A stretch of DNA of 64,000 nucleotides. Origin: Smallanthus sonchifolius (Eukaryota; Streptophyta; Magnoliopsida; Asterales; Asteraceae). The first letter of the stretch is position 1. Every line of letters begins with the position of its first letter. Location of the stretch: NCBI GenBank assembly GCA_023525975.1, contig CM042035.1, positions 36,547,001 to 36,611,000 on the forward strand. Direction: 5' to 3'. Shown here in pieces: positions 45,911 to 56,594 of the stretch. Made by a program: the position numbers and the translations under genes. The notes under the pieces are model-generated. The model saw only the letters and a list, made by a program, of their open reading frames with translations. It made no database searches and had not been told where the DNA came from.

Positions 45911-48900
45911 TTACTTCTTTTGCTGCTGAAGCTTTTCCATGTTGCAGACTATCCTTTCTACCTCATAGCCTCTTGGGTCCTGGCTACGATTGTTTAGAGG
46001 AACCTCAGATAGAGTCTTTATGTTTTTGCTTAGCATTTTGAAGATGGCCTTGCTTGAACATATCATCTTCTGTCCTTTAACGCCAATCAAGAAAAACTCG
46101 TTGGTATCAACCTTGAAGGACCAACTGGTGAATGGAGAATGGTTTGAAGGGGTTTGGCATCAATGATTGCATCTTTGCTAGGGTTGAAGTGATGTTTGAT
46201 CACTAGAAAAAGATGTCTCCCACCTTCATTCTCTGGCTCATAGGCTTCACCCAACTCCATCATTCTTAGTTCTGAGTCTGGGAGTTGAAGTACCATATCA
46301 ACAGATTTATAGATAGATCTTTTCAGTTCTTCCTTTCCCCTGAAAACTTCAAACCATTTATCTTGACTGTTACAGAACCAGACAATTATTTCTCTTGAGT
46401 CTTCTGGTGTGATGGTAGGTTTGGTTTTCTTCTTGGAAGGCTATTGATGAGGAGGAGCAGGGTGGAAGGATTTGGACTTTGTGGGTGGAGAGGAGGGAGG
46501 TCTAGGATTGAGAGTGGAAGGTTGTTGAATAGATGAAGTGGTGGATAAGGGAGAAGGCTTGGGTTTCTTCTGTTTCCTTTCATCTTCTTGATTAACCACC
46601 CTCTTCTTTGAGCCTTTCTTCCCCAGTCTTTCTTCCTCTTCCTTCTTGACTTTAAAGTAAAGGGCTTGCAGGTTCATGAAACTCATGGGACACAACCTTT
46701 TTCCACTCTCTCCTCTAGCCTTTAGGAAGTCAATCATGACCTTCCTTTCTTCATGGGTTCTTCTGTTAAAGGCATTGGTTTTCTTGGATTTATGTTTGGC
46801 TTTTTCTTCTTCTTCAGCCTTTTTCTTATTTGCCAATTGACCTTGCTGACCCATGAAGGCTCTGTAGATTTCTTTATTTGATAGTTTCTCAAGGAAGTCT
46901 GCATCCTCACCTTGAGAAATCAGAGCCTCTATCCACTCCTCTCTCATTTATTTGGCTAGTTCAGAATCAATTATTCTGAACATAGCATCTTCCTTTTTCT
47001 TCTTCTCTCTTTATTTTTCTTCTTTATTGAATTGTTCCTGCAGTTGAAGAGCTAGAGCTTCATCTTCTTGAATTTGAGAAGCTGTAGGAATCTTGACTTT
47101 CAGATCATCTAGCTGCTTAGCATAGAGATGGATTTGTTGTTCTCTAAGGAGTATGACAGTTTTTATTTCTTGTGCTTTTCTTAATTCAGCTATCTCCTCT
47201 TCTTCTCTTCTTCTTCTTTTTTCCTCCCTTTCCTACTTCTCTTTCAATAACCTTTCTTCATCTTCTTCTGTCATAGGTCTCTTCCCCTTGTCTTTGCTGG
47301 GCGCCTCTACTTCAACTTCATGGACTACAACAGCAGATTAAGAGATACTGTTGGGATCTCAGCTTCAGCCTCATTGGCATTTTGTGGAATGGACAAGGGA
47401 AGGACACTTTCTTCATCTTCTTCCCATTCTAGACCTGTCACTGCTTTCCATTCTTTCTTCATATTTTCCCTTTCTCTTCTTCTGGATTCTTATGCTGTGT
47501 TTAATCTGACAGTTGGAGAGGAAAGAAAGGATAGGTCTGAGTCAGAGTTAGAGTCATCCATTGTAAGTCATCCTTCCTTTTAAAGCTTAGCTTTGATGGT
47601 TTTTATCATTGCTTGAATCTCTAAGCAATTTACATTGCATATGTGTGTTCTGAGCTCGAAGACCTTGTGTAGGAAGTCTGCATTTAAGTGTAGGATCTCA
47701 TTGATGTTGATTGAGAGAGATAATCCATTACTCAGGAAGAATGTGAAGTCAGAAGACCCAGTGTTTGACCATCGTAACACTTCCATGTCTCTGACCACTG
47801 TGTTGTACAGAAATCTTTTCTAGCAAACAGCTTCTTCTTTTGTTAAAGTACTGCTCCTGATCAGGTCAAGTCTTCTTGGAGCCAGTTTTTGTTGTACTGC
47901 TGTTGAAGATTCTGCATGGTCTTTAGGATAGGCCACCCTGTTTGCTTCTTCTAATAGTGTTTCAAACCAGGGCAGATTATCCTCTATTAAGTCTTGGACC
48001 CTGCTGATTGCAAGTTCTGCTGAGAAATCTGTAGAGGTGTTGGTGCAGCTGGATAGGTACAGTTCAAGCCCTTGGAGTGGATTTAGTGCATTCCAGTTCA
48101 GCTCTTCTACCCCACCGAACTCCTTTCCGATCCAGAATCTCTCAGTTGAACCATCATACCCCAAGCTAGTATGGAGTCAAAGTCTAGCTTATTTGAAGAC
48201 AATGTGAATTGGGGGGCAGTGGTTTGACTTATTATGGTTGCGGCTTCAGGAAGCATGCTAAATGATGGAGGCGTGTCTTCATGGTGACTTTCATTCTGTA
48301 ACTCCTCATCATTAGCTCAGACAACTAACTTCCAATCCTCAGTGATTTCTTCCTCTTCATCTTCTAAGTCTGGCAAGTCATGAACTTGAACGAAAGCAGG
48401 TCTGAATAGAGAAATTTGAAAGGTTGTCTGCTCTTGTATCTATTCATCGAGGCTGTCAGCATCGTCTTCCACAGCAACTATCTCCCCCTTTTTGGTTGCA
48501 TCAGTGCACAGAGTCTGGTCAGTTTGAGTGCCCACTGAGACAAGGGAGGAAGTAGTCATTGGAGGGCATTGATGGGCTTCATGCATAGAGACTTGGTGCC
48601 TTAGTTTTAACACTTCGGCCTCTAGCATTTCCACCCTGGCCGTCAATTCCAAGTTATGAAGTTTCAGTCTATCCTCATCCACAGTTGTGGAATCCTTGGA
48701 TCCAGATAGGGCCTTAGGCCTAGCCTCTGCATCCCCATCACCCTAGTTTTCTTGGCACCTGGGATTCCTCTCAGTGAAGAGTGTTTCAAAGGAAACATCC
48801 TCACTATGAGTTGCCATGGTTAGGGTCTTAGTAATGTTATCACTGTCCTCCTGGTCAGTTGATGTACCTGGAGTAGTGACAGCCCTTTCCACATTAACTC
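45911..48900 (-). pseudogene. aORF of C2, central and C-terminal part
   Basis: This is a long accessory ORF with several stops. From 48900 leftward it has a Thr/Ser-rich part, a heptad-like coiled-coil (DRLKLHNLELTARVEMLE near 48640), an acidic region, WFETLLEEANRVAYPKD (about 47950), a Lys/Glu-rich charged helix (KKAEEEEKAKHKSKKTN near 46810), a basic KKGSKKRVVNQED and a Pro/Ser linker. The C-terminal domain (IIVWFCNSQDKWFEVFRGKE, GRHLFLVIKHHFNP) ends near 45911. Function unknown. No membrane segment. The C1 fragment (12548-13413) is its closest relative in the window. Confidence 0.75.
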
Positions 48901-49364
48901 TGTAGGTCCTCATGGCACTTCTATGGATCGTTCTCATGATAAGACGTGTCGTTCACTCGGAGTGCAGAATCCAACGAATCAACGATTGCATACACAAAAG
49001 ACAATAGAGACAATCAAGTAAATAACTTTCACGCTTATATTCCAATTCTCAATAGAGTTTACAGACTCAGTCGTTCAACTCTGTTTGCTTTCTAATCGAT
49101 CATTCAAACTGACTCTGTAAACATCTATATATAGACATCTGACCTGCATTAGGCGAACTTAACAAGTTCGCCTCTAACAGACTAAGCGAACTTAACAAGT
49201 TTGCCTCAGATAGACCTAAGCGAACTTAACAAGTTCGCCTCTTTTAGAAGTTCGCCTCTAGCATAACTTGCTTAAACACTTAGAACATATTACATAACAA
49301 AAACATAAAGACATTAGATCTAAACTATTACAAAGCTTTTGTCATTACAAACTATGTCCTAACA
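48901..49364 (-). repeat. 3' LTR of D (464 bp)
   Basis: Plus-strand edges are TGTAGGTCCTC and TGTCCTAACA. It contains three GCGAACTT/AAGTTCGC palindromes (49152-49240, steps of 33-34 bp) and a fourth partial copy. TATATATAG lies near 49126. Confidence 0.95.
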
Positions 49365-49376
49365 GACTCCCCCTTG
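49365..49376 (-). other. Polypurine tract of D
   Basis: Minus-strand AAGGGGGAGTC abuts the 3' LTR. Confidence 0.88.
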
Positions 49377-49405
49377 ACAATAGCTTGATCTTCAGTCTTC
49401 TGTCT

Positions 49406-52400
49406 TTATGATGAGCTCTTCCAATTATCTGGTAATCTGCTGCCTGCATGAACTCCATATCTTCTACATATCTCCAACACTCTCTTAAACTGCAATCCTT
49501 GTTCTCTCCATTCATCAGTGAACATGATTTCATTCTTTCTCAACGTTCTCTGATCTTTCTTTGAAAAATTGATAAGACTCATTGCATCAAAGAAACATAC
49601 AATGACCTTATTATCTTTGTCTTCAATCCTTGCTTCACCAATATTAACATCAACATACCACCATTTCATATTCCCAAGAAAAACTTGAGGAATCTTCTTC
49701 AACGGTATCTTGTGTACAGCACGAACTGGTTTAAACTTGTATTTCCAGGTCACTTTCCCAGTCTTTTGATCTATTATCTTCACTCTCTTTCCTTTTTTAG
49801 GTTTTAGCTTTTCATACTTTCCCGAACTACCTTCTCTCTTGATTAGATTAGCAATCACATCCGCTAAACCAAACTTGGATCTATTAATAAGTTGTTTTGA
49901 AGCTAGACCATTCATTTCACACCTTGGCAAGGTATTGAAATACTTGATCCTCGGATTTAAGTACTGAACACCATCAGATCTTTTAATAGCAAATAATTTT
50001 GTGTCATTATCATAAAACCAACTTATGATTCTTCCTACACACCTCTCTTTATTCACATAGTTTTCTTTCTGAGCAGGTTGTGCTTGAGACTTGGGTAGCA
50101 CCTTCATCCAGCTATTCACAACTTCTCTCCATTGTTCTCTAGTCATACCTGTATTTCTGTACATCACAGGTTCTTCATTCACCTTTGGAGACTCAGTGTG
50201 AGTAATTTCAGCTTCAGCATCTTTATTGGATTGAACATTCTCATCATTAGTATTAATCTTGGATTCAGCAGTATCTACAGACACAGTGATATCTTCAATA
50301 GAGTCCATAGAATCTGTTACTCCCTCATAAGTAAACTCAGGAATAACATCATCTTGGATGAAGTTATAAGGAACATTAAGACCATCACATCCTTCATAAA
50401 TCACTTTATCTTGACCTTTCTCTATATCTATCTCCACTATCTCTCCTTCTATTTCATTATCCGACACATCATCTTCTATGTCATTGAATAATTCATCAAT
50501 TTCATCAAGACATGCTATATTTTCAGCTTCTTCCTCTTCAGAATCTGCAAAGAACTCCAATAATAAAATTTCTTCTTCATTAACTCCAGAAGTATCTTTG
50601 TTTCCTTCAATAGAAGTATCTTTGTTTCCTTCAATAGATTGTGATGTCGACTCCCCCTGAACTCTAGATATAGGATTAACGTCAGCGTATTGACGATCAC
50701 CCTTGATATTACCAGAAGGATCATTGTCTTCATCATCATGTCTTTGAACAAACTCAGTGTGACATGTATCACGTATCCTTAACTCCCCCTGAGCATCAAG
50801 ACGCTCAACAAGTTTGGACACCAATAATTGCATGTCAGCTATCTGCTTGGCTTGAGTCTGAATCACCAGCAGTCTTTGAGAATCAGTAGATACAAGAGTA
50901 TCCACCTGAGTTTGTAAAGTAAGCACTTGAGATTCAAGGAAAGCAATCCTCTCAGAATCAGAAGGCTTTGAAGGACCAGCTGAAGAATGAGGAACTGAAG
51001 GACTAGGAGTAGGAATAATCATAGGAGGAACAGGAGTTAGAACAGGAGATGGATCTTTAGAACTTGGAGGTGTAACCAGTAAGGAAGCAACAAAAGTAGC
51101 ATCCTCTACATCCTATGAAGATTGAGCAGCAGCAATTGAAGCAGACATAAGCTTCTGAGCTTTTGGATCCGGATTAAAATCACTACCAGAACTCTCATCC
51201 ACCAATGTTCTTTTTCCATGTACTGATCCGGAAGGAGGATTCCGAACAGACTTACGTCTTGGTCTTTTTGCTGTAGATTTAATACGTTTACCAGCATTAG
51301 CCAATGGTATACTAGCCAACCTTTCATAATGATTTAATACGTCTTGGTCTTTTGGCTGTAGATTCATCATATTCGGTTTCTTCAGCACTTGAGCTAGAAC
51401 TCGACTCAATATCTGTTACCACATTCCTTTCAGCTTCAAGAATGGGTGAGTTCACAGCGTTATCAACAAAATCATCCATATTCATCCCTAGATCTTGTTC
51501 ATGTTCATGAACGACCTCTTCTTGAACAGGTTCATTAACAGGTATATCAACCTGAGCTTGTTCAATTGGAACTTGTTCTTGAATAGGAATTTGTTGTTGT
51601 ACAGGAACTTTTTGTTGTTGAACTAGTACTGGTTGTTGAATAGGTTGTTGTGGTTGTTGTTGTTGTTGCTGTTGTTGTACATTCGGACCTTGCACTTGAG
51701 CTATCTCATCAGGATGAAACCAGTTGTCATTTGGTGGTTCAACATAATCAGGATTGATTAAGTGACCAAACAATGGAGTATTAACAGGAATCAATGCTGC
51801 ATTCTGCTGTTTCACCTTAGTGCAATCAGTAAAGATACGCTTGGACATCAGAGTCAAAGTTAATCGAATCGGATGCTGTGGAAGATCAGGAATAAGATGA
51901 TTCAGAATCATTTGGATGATCCGAGGATACATAAGAAATCCTTGACCTTCAGCAGGTGTGATTTGCATAAGCATCTCCCTATAAACATAACGTGCAAAAT
52001 TGAATCGCTTGTTTAAAGTCAAAGCTACCATAGCAGCTTGAAGAGCAGCCTTTAACCCATCAGTACCAGCTTTTCTAGGAGATAAACATTGGATAATCAC
52101 ATGCATGAAGTACCTCCATTCACCAACCAAATCACCCTTACGAGCTTGTGTATCATTAGGTTTTCCACGATGACCCATCCTCTGAAAGCATCCCATAATC
52201 AACGTTCCAGGATATGACATAGAATCATCAGCAGCACCACCTAAAGCAAGAGCAGCACGAATAGTTTCTTCTGATATTGCAATCACCGTATTGTTTACAA
52301 TGGCACGACGAACATGAGGTTCTACGTCAATATCTTGATGAATTGTGTCCCAAAATTGCTGAATATACATCAGACTAATGTATGGATCTGCAGATAATGC

Positions 52401-52515
52401 CATGAAGTCGTGAACGATTCAGAAATCCAATAAATCCTTGAATGTTTACGGCCTCTGACATGTTAGGATCTAACAATGCCACCTGGTTATGTTTGTATTC
52501 GACACGATGAGCCAT
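49406..52515 (-). pseudogene. aORF of D, near full length
   Basis: The start MAHRVEYKHN at 52515 directly follows TTTTTCAG, a 3' splice-like site. A frameshift lies near 52405. The N-terminal domain (52403-51700) has YIQQFWDTIHQDI, GEWRYFMHVIIQCLSPRKAG, LNKRFNFARYVY and GFLMYPRIIQMIL. A Gln/Pro-rich linker (about 51590-51690), an acidic Ser stretch, KRPRR basic clusters (about 51330 and 51250) and a predicted coiled coil (LESQVLTLQTQVDTLV) follow. The C-terminal domain (50050-49410) has GVQYLNP, IPLKKIPQVFLGNMKWWY, INFSKKDQRTL and TDEW. Stops lie near 51324 and 51113. No signal peptide or membrane segment. It may be a nuclear accessory protein (inference). Confidence 0.82.
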
Positions 52516-52535
52516 CTGAAAAATATTTGGACAAC
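52516..52535 (-). promoter_or_regulatory. Putative 3' splice site before D aORF
   Basis: Minus-strand CCAAATATTTTTCAG is followed immediately by ATG. A donor-like CTAAGGTAATTT lies about 418 bp upstream (around 52933), which would make the intervening GCGAACTT cluster intronic. Confidence 0.5.
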
Positions 52536-52609
52536 AAACACATTAGACAAAATAACAAACACAAACAACAAGAAAAAAAAATTTCACAAGTCCAAAAACC
52601 CTTCTGACC

Positions 52610-52700
52610 CCTAGGCGAACTTAATAAGTTCGCTTAGTGTTGCAAGAGGCGAACTTATTAAGTTCGCCTAGACAAGTTTGCTTGAACAAGTTCGCCTGAA
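52610..52700. repeat. GCGAACTT/AAGTTCGC palindrome cluster upstream of D aORF
   Basis: Two full 9+3+9 copies and partial half-sites lie between the putative donor and acceptor. Confidence 0.88.
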
Positions 52701-53024
52701 CCTGTCTGACGATTCAAATACTAACTCAGAAATCAAAAATCTTCAAATCGATGTGGAAATAATGAAATAATCATATGAATCACATCGTTTAGTACCACTG
52801 AGTCAATATCAATGATCAATTTCAAGATTTAAGGCAGAAGCAACACCAATTTAGGGCAAAACAATCGCGATTAAAACCGAGACAAAAACTTCAATTTCCT
52901 CACAATTGAACGGATGAAAATCGACGAAATTACCTTAGTCAAGTTCGTAATTCAATTTCGAATTAGAAGATACTGGTAAACAACCCAACAACCAGTTAAT
53001 TTGAAAATTTCAAAAAATCTACGC

Positions 53025-53240
53025 ACAGAACAAGTTCGCTTGAAAATTTGAAGAAGATGAGTGAATAAGTTCGCCTGAACAAAAACTTATTTAGATTAAG
53101 TTCGCTTATTTAGACGAACTTGTTAGGTTCACTTAACAAGCCCTAGGCGAACATAATTAGTTCGCTTCACCAACATCAGGCGAACAAAATAAGTTCGCTT
53201 CACCACAGTTAGGCGAACATAACAGCAAGTTCACTTCAAG
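53025..53240. repeat. Second palindrome cluster in D spacer
   Basis: Degenerate GCGAAC...GTTCGC copies and half-sites are spaced about 30-40 bp. They match the second cluster in B (3540-3675) by position. Confidence 0.8.
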
Positions 53241-53384
53241 TTTTGGAACTTTAACTCTTCCCTTGATCAAATTATATTTACCAACTTTCAACCCGTTACT
53301 TCTTGAACTTCCGTCAGCAGCATGTATTCAATCCAATCCCGAACAAATAAAAGATTAGAATTTTCATGGAAAATAAAAAACAAA

Positions 53385-53545
53385 ATCTTTTTGAATTTTA
53401 TCTATACAAACGGAATCACATATTTTTGAATTTTTATCTATATAAACTGAAATCACATATTTTTGAATTTTATCTATACAAACAGAATCATATATTTTTG
53501 AATTTTTATCTGTACAAACTAAAATCACATATTTTTGAATGAACA
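53385..53545. repeat. ~44-bp tandem repeat in D spacer
   Basis: About three and a half copies of ATTTTTGAATTTTATCTATA plus CAAACNGAATCACAT occur head to tail, alternating small variants. Confidence 0.85.
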
Positions 53546-53639
53546 TCATGAGTAAGAAGATCATATCAATATCCGAGTAGTTCATCACACATTTTAGCAA
53601 TAACCAAGCGTAACCTATGATATGAAACAAACCAACTCA

Positions 53640-54798
53640 TTCTTGTGTACTTTACACCTTTTTCATTTTATACATTCTTTTCAGTATTTGAATAATATTT
53701 GAAATGATACGCGAAAAATTTCAATGTAAATGAGATCAGGTTATGAAATGCTCAATTATTCATACCGAATTTGTAATATAAAGCATGAATTCTTAAATTT
53801 GTCAATATTATATGATTTGAAACTATAAACGTTTATTCTCCAAATTCATGTGATTTAATACCAATTAGATGAAAAACATCGTGTACCCCACATATATGCC
53901 AAACAGAAATATAAATTGCACTATCTTCAAGACATATACAGTTTATTTTTAAGATTAGATCAATTTCCAAGATGAAATTATCTCATTTAGCACAAGAATA
54001 AAAGCAGATCCCAAAGGATATAAGAATCATGAGGATTCAGAATCAGAAGATTCTAATAAATTGGCTGTATAATGAGAATCAACAGATTCAGGTATGAGGA
54101 TCCAACTATTATCCGGATAAATTTCAATGGAGTCAGACTAGATGATGTATCTAACTGATCCAAGGGCGAATATATGTTTCAACAGATTTTGAAAGCATAT
54201 CTTAGTTCAACACCACATTGCATGTTTTTCGGGGCATGGGCAGTGAAGTGAACTGAAATAGATTTATGATAAAGGTATAATTCGATTTTGGTCTCATGAA
54301 ATTCTTTAAAACCATATATTCTTTATTTGATAATGATCTTTTACACACACACCCAGGCATATAATGGATTCAAATCACAGATGTAATCATATTATATTTA
54401 ATTTTCACACTACTATTAGTTTCAAAACGCTTCTAGTCTATTGACAATTCAAGTTTCAAAACTCATACCCAAATTAAAAAAAATTATCAAGATTAGAGCA
54501 TTCAAAACACTATCATTTCTCATTTATGCAGACTTTGAAATTTAGATCAAATCAACTCAATTTAAGCAATCATTTATCAAAGGTCTGCTAAGGTCGTGTG
54601 AAATGAACTAATCACTGATGTACTATCATTTCTTCTCTAACTTCAAATGATGTCAAATTTTATATTTTTCATTTTGTTTTGACTTTTTATAAATTAAAAT
54701 CTTTTTGACTGAAAATTTAAAATGCAGAAATGTAATAAAGCAATAAAAGAAATTAAAAAAAACTAAATTTTCCATAAAAATCTGATTTTGAAAAACTT
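53640..54798 (-). other. Conserved post-pol spacer of D
   Basis: No gene. It aligns in parts with the B and C-host spacers (GTACCCCAC, TTAGCACAAGAATAAA, GGTCTCATGAAATTCTTT, TTCACACTACTATTAG on the plus strand). Confidence 0.7.
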
Positions 54799-56501
54799 TT
54801 ATTCGGGATTGATCATACCAATCATTTTGATTAGAAATTCAAACCTGGTACGATCAAATGCCTTGGTAAACAAATCAGCAAAATTATCATCAGTGTGAAC
54901 CTTTAACAGCTCAATCAACCTTTTCTCAGCACAATCACGAATAAAATGATATCTAATCTCAATGTGCTTAGTTTTACTGTGCTTAACAAGATTATTAGTT
55001 ATAGACATTGTAGCATTATTATCAATAAGCATAGGGGTTCCTGTGAAATTCAAACCGTAATCTCTTAATTGCTGTTGTATCCCCAAGATCTGTGAACAAC
55101 AACTTGCAGCAGCGATGTATTCTGCTTCGCATGTAGAAATGGAGACTGGGGTTTGCTTTTTGCATTGCCAGGACACTAGTCGATTACCCAAGAACTGGCA
55201 ACCACCTGTTGTAGATTTCCTGTCCAAACAACAACCACCAAAATCAGAATCAGTATAAGCATTGAAATCAAAGTTAGAACCATGTGGATACCATAGTCCC
55301 AATCTTTGTTTTCCTTTCAAATAACGAAAGATTCTTTTTACAACTATTAAGTGGGATTCTTTTGGTTTTGCCTGGAATCTGGAACAGATTCACACAGCAA
55401 ACATTATATCTGGCCTTGAAGCGGTTAAGTACATGAGACATCCAACTCGTAGCAAGTCTTATTGTGTCGCTTGACGGTCAAGACCCTTTTTAAAACGTGA
55501 CACGCAGTATTCACAGCTTTAGCCCAAAAAGTAACTGGAAGCTTAGAATCTGCAAGCATCGTGCGTGCCATTTCAACCAACGTCCTGTTCTTTCGTTCAG
55601 CAACACCGTTTTGTTGAGGAACATATGGCACACTGAATTCATGATGAATTCCCTTTTGTAGACAAAATAAGCCCATCTTGCTATTCTTAAATTCGCTGCC
55701 ATTGTCACTCGTAATTCTTTTGACCTTCAGATTGAACAAATTCTCCAAACCCAAGATTCAGTATTGTACCTACTCAGTGGTTTCAGCTTTAGAAGAAAGA
55801 AACGTAACCCATGAAAATCTGGAAAAATCATCAGTTACTACCAAACAGTATGATTTTCCACCAATGCTCCTGATACTAATCGGACCGAACAAATCCATAT
55901 GCAGCAGCTCCAAAGGAGTTACGATAGAATTCTTTGATTTAGATTTGTGTGATTTCTTTTGTTGTTTCCCCTTCTTGCAAGGAATACAATCATCAGGAAC
56001 TGAGAATTTCATCTTCGGAATACCAAGAACCAGATCATTCTTAACAATATAGTTCATCTTTCGATAGTCGATGTGAGCTAGCTTCCTGTGCCACAAAATA
56101 GAATCTGATTCCGACGCCTTGGAGAGTAAACATGTAGGAATTGAATCCGTTGTAGTAGCAACACTCATGTCAAGGACATACGTGTCATTTCTCCTCGGAG
56201 CCTTCATGAGAATCCATTCGTCAGGAATAACGAAGCCCGGTTTCAAAATATAACACTCAGCATCCTTGAAATGGAACGAAAACTTCTTGTCACAAACTTG
56301 TGATTCACTCAAAAGATTGTGTTCAAGCTGCTCCACATAATTCACCTTCTCAAATTTGACTTTATCATTCTTTAAAGTACCCTGTCCAGTTATGTACCCG
56401 CCTTTATTACCCGCAAAAGCGACATAACCTCCATCAATATTTTTAACGTCTTCAAGCAATCTAATATTCCCAGTCATATGTCGAGAGCAACCACTAACCA
56501 C
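54799..56501 (-). pseudogene. pol of D: protease, integrase, RNase H; RT deleted
   Basis: Protease motif WYVxSGCSRHMTGN sits at the right end, with Val in place of the catalytic Asp (codon 56496-56498). Integrase HHCC (LWHRKLAH...CIPC, about 56030-56100) and the DDE core (SDNGSEF, NGVAERKNRT) run to CYEL near 55445, then the frame jumps to LMYLTASRPDIMF of the RT connection and RNase H, ending IGMINPE. The segment holding the RT fingers and palm (YVDD) is missing; in B the equivalent stretch is about 1.65 kb. Stops lie near 55770 and 55389. Confidence 0.92.
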
Positions 56502-56594
56502 ATACCATGTATTGTTGATAGTCCTCCTTGGTTGTCCCTACATAAACAACGGAAATCAGTTAGAAATAGGAACCCAAGCCATTGTGGTCTTGGG

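Larger units (their letters stand above)
45169..48900 (-). mobile_element. Family C element C2, 3' part (aORF C-terminus, PPT, 3' LTR)
   Basis: The minus-strand element is inserted in E2's RT at 45168/45169. It has a 3' LTR at 45169-45877, a PPT at 45878-45890 and the aORF C-terminal part up to 48900, where D is inserted. The N-terminal part resumes at 60733-61576. Its 5' half is outside the window, since H interrupts it at 61577. Confidence 0.88.

Noticed and set aside
51600..51690. Poly-Gln/Pro tract as a host transcription factor gene
   Set aside because: It sits inside D's aORF, between domains shared with other retrotransposon copies.
49406..52515. aORF as an envelope gene
   Set aside because: No signal peptide, transmembrane helix or glycoprotein-like cysteine pattern is visible; basic nuclear-type clusters are present.
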